A stretch of 35,681 nt of DNA from Clostridia bacterium (GTDB lineage Bacteria; Bacillota; Clostridia; UBA1381). Positions 27,820 through 35,432 of this stretch are shown one piece after another. Below the pieces are notes generated by a model. That model was not told the origin of the DNA. It worked only from the letters and a program-made list of their open reading frames with translations, and searched no databases. The position numbers and the translations under genes are program-made. Where the stretch lies: positions 1 to 35,681 of the forward strand of contig JAFRDB010000131.1 in NCBI GenBank assembly GCA_017404065.1, in the 5' to 3' direction. Positions within the stretch are counted from its first letter, which is position 1. Each line of letters starts with the position of its first letter.

Positions 27820-27880
27820 AAGACCTATGAATGGGATAATTTTCTTAGGTCTGTTTATTGTGTTTTAATTTTTTACAATT
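27820..27880 (+). terminator. Terminator-like hairpin within the invertible segment
   Basis: AGACCTA (27821-27827) pairs with TAGGTCT (27846-27852), with three further pairs inside. It is followed by GTTTATTGTGTTTTAATTTTTT. T-rich sequence follows only on the plus strand, so it would stop read-through toward the LRR gene in the present orientation and not after inversion. Confidence 0.5.
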
Positions 27881-27966
27881 CAAGATTAGATTTCATATAT
27901 CGGCGCATATCATGCTCTGATATATACCACATAATATGAATTATAGGGTAAAGAAGGAGGACAAAA

Positions 27967-29622
27967 ATGTTTAACAAAACAAAAGCAAAACTGAGTGCGA
28001 TGCTGTCGACAGTGATGCTGCTGACAATGGCTGCCCCTTTGGCAATGCCTACGGCAGTAAGCGCGGAGAGCGTAAAGGAGGGCTGTCTGACATTTGATAC
28101 GGACACCGGAATGATAACCCGTTGTGATACAAGCGCAAGCGGCGAGCTTGTGATACCAAGCGTGATAGAGGGAGTGACAGTAAAATCTATAGGAAATTAT
28201 GCATTTCGAGATTGCAAAAATATAACAAGTGTTAGTGTTCCGGATAGTGTTACATCTATCGGTGATTATGCATTTGGGTCTTGCAACAGCTTAACAAGCA
28301 TAAATATTCCGGATGGAGTTACATCTATCAGTATGGGAGTATTTAGCGATTGCGGGAGTTTAACCAATATTATAGTTCCAAAAGGTGTAACATCTATTAT
28401 GGGTTGGGCATTTCATAAATGTAGCTGCTTAACAAGCATAAATATTCCGCATGGTGTTACATCCATTAATAAGTGCGCATTTAGTAAATGCGGCAGCTTA
28501 GCCAATGTGAATATTCCGAGTAGCGTAACAACTATCGGAGATATGGCATTTATGGATTGTGGCAGCTTAACAAATATAAATATTCCCAATAGCGTTACGT
28601 CTATCGGAGAATATGCATTTAATGGCTGCAGCAGTTTAGCCAGTGTTAATATTCCAAACAATGTTACATTTATCAGCAATTCCGCATTTGGGTCGTGTAG
28701 CAGCTTAACAAGCATAAATCTTCCGAATAGTGTTACATCTATCGGAAGTAGCGCATTTTTAGGTTGTAGCAATTTAACAAGCATAAATATTCCGAGTAGT
28801 GTAACAACTATCGGAAGCGGCGCATTTAATAACTGCAGCAGCTTAGCCAGTGTTAATATTCCGAGTAGCGTAACAACTATCGGCACTTATGTATTCGGGT
28901 ATTGCAACAGCTTAACAGAGATAACAATTCCCAATAGCGTTACGTCTATCGGAGAATATGCATTTTTGGAGTGTAGTAGCTTAACCAGAATTAATGTATC
29001 AAGTGCTAACAAAGAGTATGCCACTAAAGATGGTGTTTTATTTTCTAAAGATATGACTATACTGGTTTGTTATCCTGCAGGTAAGATAGGCGCATATATA
29101 ATTCCGAACAGTGTAACCGCTATAGGATATGGGGCATTTCGGCGCTGCAATAATTTAACAAGCATAACTATACCCGGCAGTATTACTCGGATAGGAGAAA
29201 AGGCACTTATCAGCTGTAGCAGGTTAACAAGCATAAAATATGCCGGTACGAGAGAGCAGTGGTCAAATGTCACAAAGGGCAGCAGCTGGAACTCTAACTG
29301 TCCGGCTACGGTATATGTATTAGACACAACCGAGGTTTCAACACCTTCAACCGCGACCTATGCCGACAATTCCGCAAAGGACGGCGGCGCAACGGGCTTT
29401 AAGGTTGAGCTTGCGGCGGATGATGAAGCGCTGGAGCTTGGCGATATTGTATGGACAGTTACAAGCGGCGGCGAAACACGCAAAACTGAAGGGCTTTCAT
29501 ATAATGTAGGCGTTATATCAGGACCTGTTTTAATAGGACTTGTTATAACCGGACTATATGATGAAAATGCCACAGCAGCAGCGACGTATGGAAAAACAGG
29601 ATATGTTGAATATATAGAATAA
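27967..29622 (+). CDS. Secreted BspA-type leucine-rich repeat protein
   Basis: 551 aa. The Sec signal peptide has likely cleavage after A33 (VSA/ES). Residues about 60-430 are some sixteen 23-residue LRR_5 (BspA/Treponema pallidum-type) repeats with the consensus LTSINIPNSVTSIGEYAFNGC. An insert at about 340-375 (the stretch reading ATKDGVLFSKDMTILVCYPAG) is the usual break in such proteins. Residues about 455-551 (DNSAKDGGATGFKVELAADD, DIVWTVTSGG, LIGLVITGLYDENATAAATYG) match the C-terminal domain of the secreted protein at 21000. BspA-type proteins are surface adhesins that bind host matrix or other bacteria; here that is inferred. There is no LPXTG. AAGGAGG (27954-27960) is just outside the right inverted repeat, so expression should depend on the orientation of the switch. 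Confidence 0.9.
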   Translation: MFNKTKAKLSAMLSTVMLLTMAAPLAMPTAVSAESVKEGCLTFDTDTGMITRCDTSASGELVIPSVIEGVTVKSIGNYAFRDCKNITSVSVPDSVTSIGDYAFGSCNSLTSINIPDGVTSISMGVFSDCGSLTNIIVPKGVTSIMGWAFHKCSCLTSINIPHGVTSINKCAFSKCGSLANVNIPSSVTTIGDMAFMDCGSLTNINIPNSVTSIGEYAFNGCSSLASVNIPNNVTFISNSAFGSCSSLTSINLPNSVTSIGSSAFLGCSNLTSINIPSSVTTIGSGAFNNCSSLASVNIPSSVTTIGTYVFGYCNSLTEITIPNSVTSIGEYAFLECSSLTRINVSSANKEYATKDGVLFSKDMTILVCYPAGKIGAYIIPNSVTAIGYGAFRRCNNLTSITIPGSITRIGEKALISCSRLTSIKYAGTREQWSNVTKGSSWNSNCPATVYVLDTTEVSTPSTATYADNSAKDGGATGFKVELAADDEALELGDIVWTVTSGGETRKTEGLSYNVGVISGPVLIGLVITGLYDENATAAATYGKTGYVEYIE

Positions 29623-29636
29623 GGAGGAGATCGAAC

Positions 29637-29807
29637 ATGAACAAATACAGCACACCGGAAATGCTTTGCCGCAAATTCAAGGCGGAGGATGTTATAACCG
29701 CATCCGGCACACAGACAAGTGCAGAAACTGTCAAGAATATAATGAAAAGTGATGGTGTAAATAATGTAAAAACCACCGCATGGGACGAAATGACCGAACT
29801 TTTCTGA
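29637..29807 (+). CDS. Conserved 56-aa peptide, TASGTQT family, copy 2
   Basis: 56 aa, starting MNKYSTPEMLCRKFKAEDVI, then TASGTQT, then a divergent half ending WDEMTELF. AAGGAGGAG lies 7-8 nt before the ATG, and the gene begins 14 nt after the LRR stop. Both the spacing and the order repeat the cassette at 21000-22120. Shared residues with copy 1 include K3, Y4, P7, E8, C11, F14, E17 and TASGTQT (21-27). No signal peptide and no Cys in the variable half. It would be co-expressed with the LRR protein and hence under the switch. Function unknown. Confidence 0.75.
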   Translation: MNKYSTPEMLCRKFKAEDVITASGTQTSAETVKNIMKSDGVNNVKTTAWDEMTELF

Positions 29808-29900
29808 CGATACAAACAGCAAGACCCTTTATATACATGTCCTATGTGTAAGATGTGATCACTAAGTAAACATTATCAAAATATCACAAAAGGGGATGTA

Positions 29901-29990
29901 TTAAAATGAAGGTGCATAACAACCGGTTTTCAGCCGATTGCTATGCGCCTTTTTTGATATGCTTATGTTGGAGATATAAACTTCAGTTAA
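29901..29990 (+). repeat. Interspersed hairpin repeat, copy A (terminator-like)
   Basis: AAGGTGCATA (29909-29918) pairs with TATGCGCCTT (29942-29951), followed by TTTTTGATAT. The whole block up to GGAGATATAAACTTCAGTT is closely matched, in reverse orientation, by 34160-34247. Here it would end the LRR-peptide transcript. A 40-codon frame from ATG 29906 (MKVHNNRFSADCYAPF) runs through it, but its frame is broken after YAPF in the other copy, so I treat it as repeat DNA. The rest of the gap to 30181 has only a 34-codon frame (29991-30095) with no recognisable features. Confidence 0.7.
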
Positions 29991-30181
29991 ATGAGAAGGA
30001 TGATATTTGCTGCAACATTATCCGATAGCATATATCCGCGATATGTTGCGGTGGATGATACTAAGATTGATTTAGAAGATGTTGTTCAATTATGAGAACG
30101 TAATAAGTGATCAGCAACCATAAAATCTGATCGGATTTACTTAGCGAGCGGTAATTCTATTGAAAATAAGATCAAAAGCGA

Positions 30182-30210
30182 TTGACAATAAAAATAGGAT
30201 ATGTTAGAAT
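30182..30210 (+). promoter_or_regulatory. Promoter of the DUF3791-DUF3990 operon
   Basis: TTGACA (30182-30187), a 17-bp spacer and TAGAAT (30205-30210), 23 bp upstream of the first start, with AAGGAGGGG between. Confidence 0.78.
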
Positions 30211-30233
30211 AAGCTTTAAGGAGGGGTGCCGCT

Positions 30234-30452
30234 ATGATAAATAATTATGAAAGTGATTATGCTGTTGTATGTGTAAATTCATTTGCAAAAAGAAAAGGCT
30301 TGAATTATAAAGAGGCGTATTTATATTTATATAATCATAAAGGCTTGGATTTCCTGAAAGAATTCTATGATATAGAACATACATTATCGATAGATGACGC
30401 GATTCATGATTTAACAGCAATATGCAGAAATAACGGTGGTGAAATAACATGA
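30234..30452 (+). CDS. DUF3791 family protein, probable antitoxin/partner
   Basis: 72 aa. The helical DUF3791 pattern is plain: VVCVNSFAKRKGLNYKEAYLYLYNHKGLDFLKEFYDIEHTLSIDDA, then a short tail ending CRNNGG. Members usually lie beside a DUF3990 gene, as here, where the stop overlaps the DUF3990 start by 4 nt. I infer that it is the neutralising partner of the downstream protein; the biochemistry is not established to my knowledge. Excellent ribosome site and its own promoter. Confidence 0.75.
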   Translation: MINNYESDYAVVCVNSFAKRKGLNYKEAYLYLYNHKGLDFLKEFYDIEHTLSIDDAIHDLTAICRNNGGEIT

Positions 30453-30952
30453 TATTGTTTCATGGTTCAAATACTGATATTAATGATATAGATTTAAATA
30501 TGTGCAGACCATTTAAGGATTTCGGTCGAGGCTTTTATCTAACAACTATAAAGGAACAAGCTGTAAATATGGCTAAGAGGGTGTCACGGATTTATGGCGG
30601 TGATCCTATGGTAAATATTTTTGAGTTTAATATAGAGTCAGCATATGGTATGAATATAAAAGAATTCAGTCAAACGTCTGCTGAATGGGCGATATTCGTT
30701 ATGAACAACAGGAGCAGGGGTTTTACCGATAATGACAGCGATGCTTGTAACAATGATTCAAAGTATGATATAGTAATAGGACCTGTAGCGGATGATGGAC
30801 TTACTGCTTTAATTGAGACATATGCTCATGGTTTAGCTGATATTGAAAAAATCGTCAGTAAAATGAGATATAAAAATGTTTCCGATCAATATTCATTTCA
30901 TACGGAAAGAGCAGTAAGGTTATTAAAAAAGGTGGGTGTTGAAAATGTCTGA
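30449..30952 (+). CDS. DUF3990 protein, ADP-ribosyltransferase-like
   Basis: 167 aa. It starts MILFHGSNTDI, with H5-G-S. This is followed by DFGRGFYLTTIKEQAVNMAKR with Y30, and SFHTERAVRLLKK near the end with E153. Together these resemble the His-Tyr-Glu layout of diphtheria-toxin-type ADP-ribosyltransferases, the superfamily DUF3990 is usually placed in. It is sandwiched by overlap between two small ORFs, the typical layout of a toxin with antitoxins. No signal peptide, so an intracellular target is likely. The ART assignment is by motif; the substrate is unknown. Confidence 0.72.
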   Translation: MILFHGSNTDINDIDLNMCRPFKDFGRGFYLTTIKEQAVNMAKRVSRIYGGDPMVNIFEFNIESAYGMNIKEFSQTSAEWAIFVMNNRSRGFTDNDSDACNNDSKYDIVIGPVADDGLTALIETYAHGLADIEKIVSKMRYKNVSDQYSFHTERAVRLLKKVGVENV

Positions 30953-31178
30953 AAGTCAGCAAATGCTTATGGAGCTCGCTATTCAAGATATCATAAAATA
31001 CATTATGAATGATCACAATGTTGACTGGACTGAGGCTATGCGCAGGTTTTATGTTTCGGACACTATGGAAAAGCTTTCTGATGCAGACACGGGTTTGTAT
31101 AGAGAATCCTCTGCTTATGTATATGATTTATATAAAAATGAAGCCCATAATGGCAGAATAATTCAAAACGAAATTTAA
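30945..31178 (+). CDS. Small helical protein, third gene of the DUF3990 module
   Basis: 77 aa from ATG 30945, which overlaps the DUF3990 stop by 8 nt. A GTG at 30936 is possible but has no better ribosome site. The acidic helical sequence reads LMELAIQDIIKYIMNDHNVDWTEAM, then SDTMEKLSDADTGLYRESSAYVYDLYKNE. It resembles small proteins that accompany DUF3990/DUF3791 genes. I infer a second partner or antitoxin; no firm family assignment. A terminator follows directly. Confidence 0.6.
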   Translation: MSESQQMLMELAIQDIIKYIMNDHNVDWTEAMRRFYVSDTMEKLSDADTGLYRESSAYVYDLYKNEAHNGRIIQNEI

Positions 31179-31188
31179 ACTTAAGAAT

Positions 31189-31223
31189 AAATACCGCTCG
31201 CCATGCAAAGTGAGCGGTATTTT
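31189..31223. terminator. Terminator between convergent DUF3990 module and exoIII gene
   Basis: An 11-bp perfect stem AAATACCGCTC / GAGCGGTATTT with a 12-nt loop, T-rich on both flanks. It serves both converging transcripts. Confidence 0.8.
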
Positions 31224-31233
31224 ATAATTTCGT

Positions 31234-31986
31234 TTACCTTATCACAAGCTCCACCGGACAGTGGTCGGAGCCGAGTATTTCATGGTGTATATCCGCGCTC
31301 ACAAGTCTGTCATTGAGCGCTTTGGATACTATAAAGTAGTCGATACGCCAGCCTGCGTTCTTTTCTCTTGCGCGGAACCGGTACGACCACCATGAATACC
31401 TCTCTGTTACATCGGGGTAGAAGTAGCGAAAGGTGTCGGTGAAGCCGCTTCCGAGCAGCTCTGTCATCTTACCTCGCTCCTCGTCGGTAAACCCTGCGTT
31501 CTTGCGGTTGGCCTTGGGATTTTTCAAATCTATTTCCTTATGCGCCACGTTCAGATCGCCGCAGAGGATCACGGGCTTGTTTTCTTCAAGCTTTTTCAGA
31601 TATGCTCTGAACGCGTCCTCCCAGGTCATTCTATAGTCGAGACGCTGCAGCTCGTTTTGCGAGTTAGGCGTGTAGCAGGTGATAACATAAAAATCCGGGA
31701 ACTCTGCTGTTATAACGCGCCCCTCATGGTCATGCTCCTCTATGCCTATGCCGTATGTAACCGAGATCGGTTCGATCTTTGTGAACATAGCTGTGCCGGA
31801 ATAACCCTTTTTCTCGGCATAATTCCAGTAGCAGTGATAGCCCTCCGGCGCGAAATCGATCTGCCCCGCCTGTAGCTTGCTTTCCTGTATGCAGAACACA
31901 TCAGCATCTATTTCATTAAAAAAGTCTGTAAATCCTTTCTGCACACAGGCGCGCAGTCCGTTCACGTTCCATGAGATCAGCTTCAT
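31234..31986 (-). CDS. xth: Exodeoxyribonuclease III (AP endonuclease)
   Basis: 250 aa, normal for the ExoIII/ExoA family. It cleaves abasic sites and degrades dsDNA 3' to 5' in base-excision repair. The EEP-fold signature motifs are all present: [30 protein letters not shown] with the metal Glu, [50 protein letters not shown] and the final [11 protein letters not shown] with the catalytic Asp-His. AAGGAGGG is upstream. It is a single gene, converging on the DUF3990 module. Confidence 0.95.
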   Translation of the reverse strand: MKLISWNVNGLRACVQKGFTDFFNEIDADVFCIQESKLQAGQIDFAPEGYHCYWNYAEKKGYSGTAMFTKIEPISVTYGIGIEEHDHEGRVITAEFPDFYVITCYTPNSQNELQRLDYRMTWEDAFRAYLKKLEENKPVILCGDLNVAHKEIDLKNPKANRKNAGFTDEERGKMTELLGSGFTDTFRYFYPDVTERYSWWSYRFRAREKNAGWRIDYFIVSKALNDRLVSADIHHEILGSDHCPVELVIR

Positions 31987-32034
31987 AGAAATCCCTCCTT
32001 GTCTAATGTTGTCAAGCTAACGATGTTTACGGCA

Positions 32035-32068
32035 ACTCGTCAGACGCCGCTCGCGGTGGCTGACGAGT
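32035..32068 (-). promoter_or_regulatory. Hairpin in the leader of the exoIII gene
   Basis: ACTCGTCAG (32035-32043) pairs with CTGACGAGT (32060-32068), with CCGC/GCGG inside. It is about 50 nt upstream of the start codon. It has no T-tract on the gene's strand. Role unknown. Confidence 0.45.
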
Positions 32069-32237
32069 CTTATGCGCTTAACTTTACAACATTACCTCCC
32101 TGTCGGATGTTTCAAAGTATGGCGGAAAGTCATGTTCTTTATCTGAGGTATATTCCAAAAGTATTTTATTATCAGGATAGAACAGCATACCGACCCATTA
32201 AATATTTTAGCATAGGCATAATAAAAAGTCAATACGT

Positions 32238-32266
32238 TTGACAGGCGGAGATTTTTGTGGTATACT
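32238..32266 (+). promoter_or_regulatory. Promoter of the NlpC/P60 gene
   Basis: TTGACA (32238-32243), a 17-bp spacer and TATACT (32261-32266), 42 bp upstream of the start. Confidence 0.78.
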
Positions 32267-32308
32267 GTCTGAAGTTTGATCTTATACATAGAAAAGGGGA
32301 GGGAGTAT

Positions 32309-33853
32309 ATGAAAAGGATATTTGTGTTAGAGGCTGTGATATTATCCGCAGTACAGATCACTGCTTCGGCGGCGATATATAACATAGGCTACTACGATGA
32401 ATCCGGAAAGCTTACCGCAACAAAAACTATAGAACGCAGCGATGATGCTGACATATATGAATATGCAGATCACTATGCGCCGAAAAATGTAAAATCAAGC
32501 CGGATACATAAATATAGCAACGGCGTATGGGAGAACAGCTCATACGAGATCGAAAAGCGTCGGGAGAGTGTCTCATATACTTTAAAGGCAGCGAACGTAA
32601 CGGACGAAATGTGCGATCCGCAGTATTGGCTAAAAGACGGCACTGACGATCTGATACTATCCGGAGCGGAGATAGATGCACTAAACAGACGTATCCTTGA
32701 TGATGAAGATACAATGATGTCTGATCTTGAAGCACTTGATGAAAGGTATAACGGCATGGAGCTGAAGGAAGCGCTGGCGAGCTTTGCATCGCCTGAGGAG
32801 ATGTATATAGACGGTGAGCCGGTGGACGAAAGCTTTTATGAGTCAATAAGAAGGAATATAAAAGATACGACTGTTACGGAGCATGAAAAGGTGCGCTACG
32901 GTATATGCACAACGCGCACATTGCTAAAGGGTTATCCGTATAGTGAATGGCTCTCAGACAGCGAATGGGACAAGGAATGGGATAATTTCGTAAATACCGC
33001 AGTGCTTGTCGGTGAGCCGCTCGCGCTTTATAATACAACGGCAGACGGGAGGTTTATTTATGCGCGGTCGGCATGCTGTAATGGTTGGATCCCGACAGAG
33101 GATGTCGCAGTATGCAAGGACAAAGCCGAGTGGATAAAGGCAAAGACGCATACGAACTTTCTTGTAGTAACAGGCGAGCGCGTATGGCTTGAAGCAAGTT
33201 ATGATGCGGATATATCGCAAAAGCAGCTAAATATGGGCACCATACTGGAGCTTGCGGATAATGTTTCGTTTAAGGAGACAAACCGGCTTGCATGGAATAA
33301 CTATGCCGTAAAGCTGCCGGTTAGAAGCGATGACGGGAGCTATACCGAAAAGACGGCGTTGATATCAGCTAACAGAGATGTGAACATAGGTTACCTGCCC
33401 TATACCTTTTCAAATGTAACAAAACAGGCATTTAAACTCCTAGGCAACCGTTACGGTTGGGGTGGAATGCTGGATTCGCAGGACTGCTCATCCTTTGCGC
33501 GGGAGATATATTTTTGTTTCGGACTTGTCCTGCCGAGGAACACAACATGGCAAGCGGCAATGCCTGTGGATGTAACCGATCTTGGAAGTATGACCGATGC
33601 TGAGAAGATGACCGCGCTTGATACCGCGCCGCCGGGGGCAATACTTATATTCCCGGGACACGAGATGATCTATTTAGGCTCTGATAATGGAAAGTATTAT
33701 ACTATCAATGATGTAAGCTCGCTTGTGGATATCCGCGATCCGGACAGCGGTGTTGTCCGTCCGCGCAGCGTTATAGTAAACGATCTGTCAACACAGAGAG
33801 GGAACGGAACAACCTGGCTGAGCAACCTCACGCATCTTATAATAGTAAAATAA
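32309..33853 (+). CDS. Secreted NlpC/P60 peptidoglycan endopeptidase with SH3-type domains
   Basis: 514 aa from ATG 32309 (MKRIFVLEAV), preceded by GGGGAGGGAG; an in-frame upstream start at 32276 would spoil the signal peptide. Sec signal peptide with likely cleavage near ITASA/AIY. The middle of the protein (about 205-365) has two SH3b-like stretches (WDNFVNTAVLVGEPLALYNT; THTNFLVVTGERVWLEASYD). The C-terminal papain-like domain has C393 (GMLDSQDCSSFARE), H451 (FPGHEMIYLG) and a following polar site. This is the layout of YkfC-type gamma-D-glutamyl-diamino-acid endopeptidases, which cut stem peptides in wall turnover or recycling. It is monocistronic. Confidence 0.87.
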   Translation: MKRIFVLEAVILSAVQITASAAIYNIGYYDESGKLTATKTIERSDDADIYEYADHYAPKNVKSSRIHKYSNGVWENSSYEIEKRRESVSYTLKAANVTDEMCDPQYWLKDGTDDLILSGAEIDALNRRILDDEDTMMSDLEALDERYNGMELKEALASFASPEEMYIDGEPVDESFYESIRRNIKDTTVTEHEKVRYGICTTRTLLKGYPYSEWLSDSEWDKEWDNFVNTAVLVGEPLALYNTTADGRFIYARSACCNGWIPTEDVAVCKDKAEWIKAKTHTNFLVVTGERVWLEASYDADISQKQLNMGTILELADNVSFKETNRLAWNNYAVKLPVRSDDGSYTEKTALISANRDVNIGYLPYTFSNVTKQAFKLLGNRYGWGGMLDSQDCSSFAREIYFCFGLVLPRNTTWQAAMPVDVTDLGSMTDAEKMTALDTAPPGAILIFPGHEMIYLGSDNGKYYTINDVSSLVDIRDPDSGVVRPRSVIVNDLSTQRGNGTTWLSNLTHLIIVK

Positions 33854-33910
33854 AGATATCTCAGGACTCGTCATTACTGTCGGTGTATAGGAAAAGGTAC
33901 TGTTCAAAGC

Positions 33911-34172
33911 TAAATTTCAGTTTATCGGGGGGATTACTGGGAGGCGCAGCCTGTCCTTGCCCGAGGGCAAGGTGGGCTTTGCGAACTCGTTCGCAAAGGT
34001 CGGATTGGGGTTTACGGCACTATCGAACGAGATAAATTAGTGGTTTTAAACATAATCTGCGGCTACCGTAGCCCCCAACCCGTCACGGCTTCTATCGTCG
34101 CCGCGCCACCCTGCCCCAAGGCAGGGACAGCAGAGCTACACCGCAAACATCTCCCCGATAAACTGAAATTTA
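33911..34172. mobile_element. MITE-like element, complete copy
   Basis: 262 bp bounded by 20-bp perfect terminal inverted repeats (33911-33930, TAAATTTCAGTTTATCGGGG, and its reverse complement at 34153-34172). The terminal TA on each side could be a target duplication. Inside are several GC-rich hairpins (CCTTGCCC/GGGCAAGG, GCGAA/TTCGC, CCTGCC/GGCAGG) and no ORF. A second copy with the core in the reverse orientation begins at 35433. No transposase in the window. Confidence 0.8.
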
Positions 34173-34247
34173 TATCTCCAATATAGGTATATCAAAAAGG
34201 CGCATAGCAATCGACTGAAAGCCGGTTATTATGCGCCTTTATTTTCA
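34173..34247 (-). repeat. Interspersed hairpin repeat, copy B; terminator of the SH3 lipoprotein gene
   Basis: Read on the minus strand: AAGGCGCATA ... TATGCGCCTTTTTGATAT, nearly the same as 29901-29990. It starts 5 nt after the lipoprotein stop codon and would end that transcript. The similarity to copy A runs on into the first ~12 bp of the adjoining MITE end. Confidence 0.75.
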
Positions 34248-35261
34248 TCCAACGTATTCTGCTGTGATCCATGCGTATCCGTTGCCCCAGTGTATCTGAA
34301 CTCTGCCGTTGTCGATTTTGCCTGTGGGGGAAACAGCGGTACCGTTTGATATTGTAGTGTAGTGTTCATCGCCGTATGAATATTTCCAAACATAAACGCT
34401 GCCTGATGACGCACCCTGAATGTGGTATTGGGATGTATATGTACTTGCATCACCTATGTTTACATATTTTGATGTTACCCATCCATATCTTCCATTCCAT
34501 TTCACTAATGTACGTCCGTTTGATCTTTGCGATGTTGTATATATTGTAGTACCATTTGGTATTGCCGTCGATTGGGCATTTCCTGTCGGACCGTCCCAAA
34601 AATAAACATATCCCGATTCTGCTCCCATTATATAAGCCTTTGACAAAGATGAATCGTATTGAGAATAATTGATGTTAGGCTGGCTGTGTGCCGGTGATGG
34701 TACACTGTTTACGTGCTGCGTTGATTTATTGTTGATTTTCTCCTGAAGAGTGTCGTATCTTGACTTTTGATCGTCACTCATATTGTATTCGTCTAACTCC
34801 AGCATCTTTTCATGTGCTATATCGTATTTTTCATTATTATACAGATCTTCGATCTCATCTAATGAGTTGTCGATTTTTTCGGAGTTTTCCAGAGCATCGT
34901 TGATGGAGTCTTTGAGTTTATCAATATCAGAAGCTATTTTGTAGTCTGAATAATCTGATATTTCAGCCAGTTTGCTTTGTGCTTTTTCAGTATCGCCGCT
35001 GTTATACAGATCCAAAGCAGAATTATATGCTTTAAGAATATCATACATGTGGACAAAATCTTTATCTGTTACACCGTTGCCAACAGCGATAGCGCATTGT
35101 TTTTCGGCATCTTCATAGTGACCGCTTTCCATTAATTCTTCAGCAACAGACTTCGCGACCTTTCCGTCATGAGAAGCGCAGCCGGATAGTATTACTAATA
35201 TCAGTGCAACTAAGGTAATAGCTGTTATTCTTTTATGAATTTTTGAAAAAAGTGTGTTCAT
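34245..35261 (-). CDS. Lipoprotein with helical repeat region and two SH3 domains
   Basis: 338 aa. The signal peptide is followed by a lipobox (VILSGCAS), so it should be a membrane-anchored extracellular protein. Residues about 30-170 are helical and TPR-like (KSVAEELMESGHYEDAEKQCA, LYNSGDTEKAQSKLAEI, LYNNEKYDIAHEKMLELDEY), then a flexible Ser/Pro/Gln linker. Two bacterial SH3 (SH3b) domains follow at about 208-265 (GYVYFWDGPTGNAQSTAIPN then WVTSKYVNIG) and 278-338 (GSVYVWKYSYGDEHYTTISN then WITAEYVG), probably binding the cell wall. No enzymatic domain is seen. GGAGG precedes the ATG. Consensus-like promoter at 35345-35373. Confidence 0.82.
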   Translation of the reverse strand: MNTLFSKIHKRITAITLVALILVILSGCASHDGKVAKSVAEELMESGHYEDAEKQCAIAVGNGVTDKDFVHMYDILKAYNSALDLYNSGDTEKAQSKLAEISDYSDYKIASDIDKLKDSINDALENSEKIDNSLDEIEDLYNNEKYDIAHEKMLELDEYNMSDDQKSRYDTLQEKINNKSTQHVNSVPSPAHSQPNINYSQYDSSLSKAYIMGAESGYVYFWDGPTGNAQSTAIPNGTTIYTTSQRSNGRTLVKWNGRYGWVTSKYVNIGDASTYTSQYHIQGASSGSVYVWKYSYGDEHYTTISNGTAVSPTGKIDNGRVQIHWGNGYAWITAEYVG

Positions 35262-35344
35262 GGTATTTCCTCCTCATTATTTATAACTGTCAGATGCTTT
35301 TGATATATAAACAGGTAACACTATCAATGCTCTTATTTCATATA

Positions 35345-35373
35345 ATTTTACCATATATATTTTTTAATGTCAA
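35345..35373 (-). promoter_or_regulatory. Promoter of the SH3 lipoprotein gene
   Basis: On the minus strand, exact TTGACA (35368-35373), a 17-bp spacer and TAAAAT (35345-35350), 83 bp upstream of the start. Confidence 0.8.
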
Positions 35374-35432
35374 GACTGAGAAGATATAGCGCCACGGTTT
35401 TTGAATGAGTGAACAAACCGTTAGTAATCGTT

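Larger units (their letters stand above)
27696..27950. promoter_or_regulatory. Invertible promoter segment (DNA switch), read here as OFF
   Basis: Perfect 26-bp inverted repeats enclose 203 bp of very AT-rich DNA. Inside is one near-consensus promoter, pointing left (27744-27772), and a plus-strand terminator-like hairpin (27820-27880). No comparable promoter faces the LRR gene in this orientation. After inversion the -35/-10 would sit near 27874-27902 facing right, giving a ~58-nt leader that keeps the ribosome site at 27954-27960. The recombinase gene is directly upstream. Organisation, not experiment, supports inversion. Confidence 0.85.

Noticed and set aside
28413..28886. Long antisense ORF across the LRR gene
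   Set aside because: It is a shadow of the repeat codons, with no ribosome site.
28200..29010. Regular DNA repeats that could be read as a repeat array
   Set aside because: They are the codons of the 23-residue LRR units in one intact reading frame.
29906..30028. 40-codon ORF MKVHNNRFSADCYAPF...
   Set aside because: It spans a terminator-like repeat and is cut short by a stop in the other copy; treated as repeat DNA.
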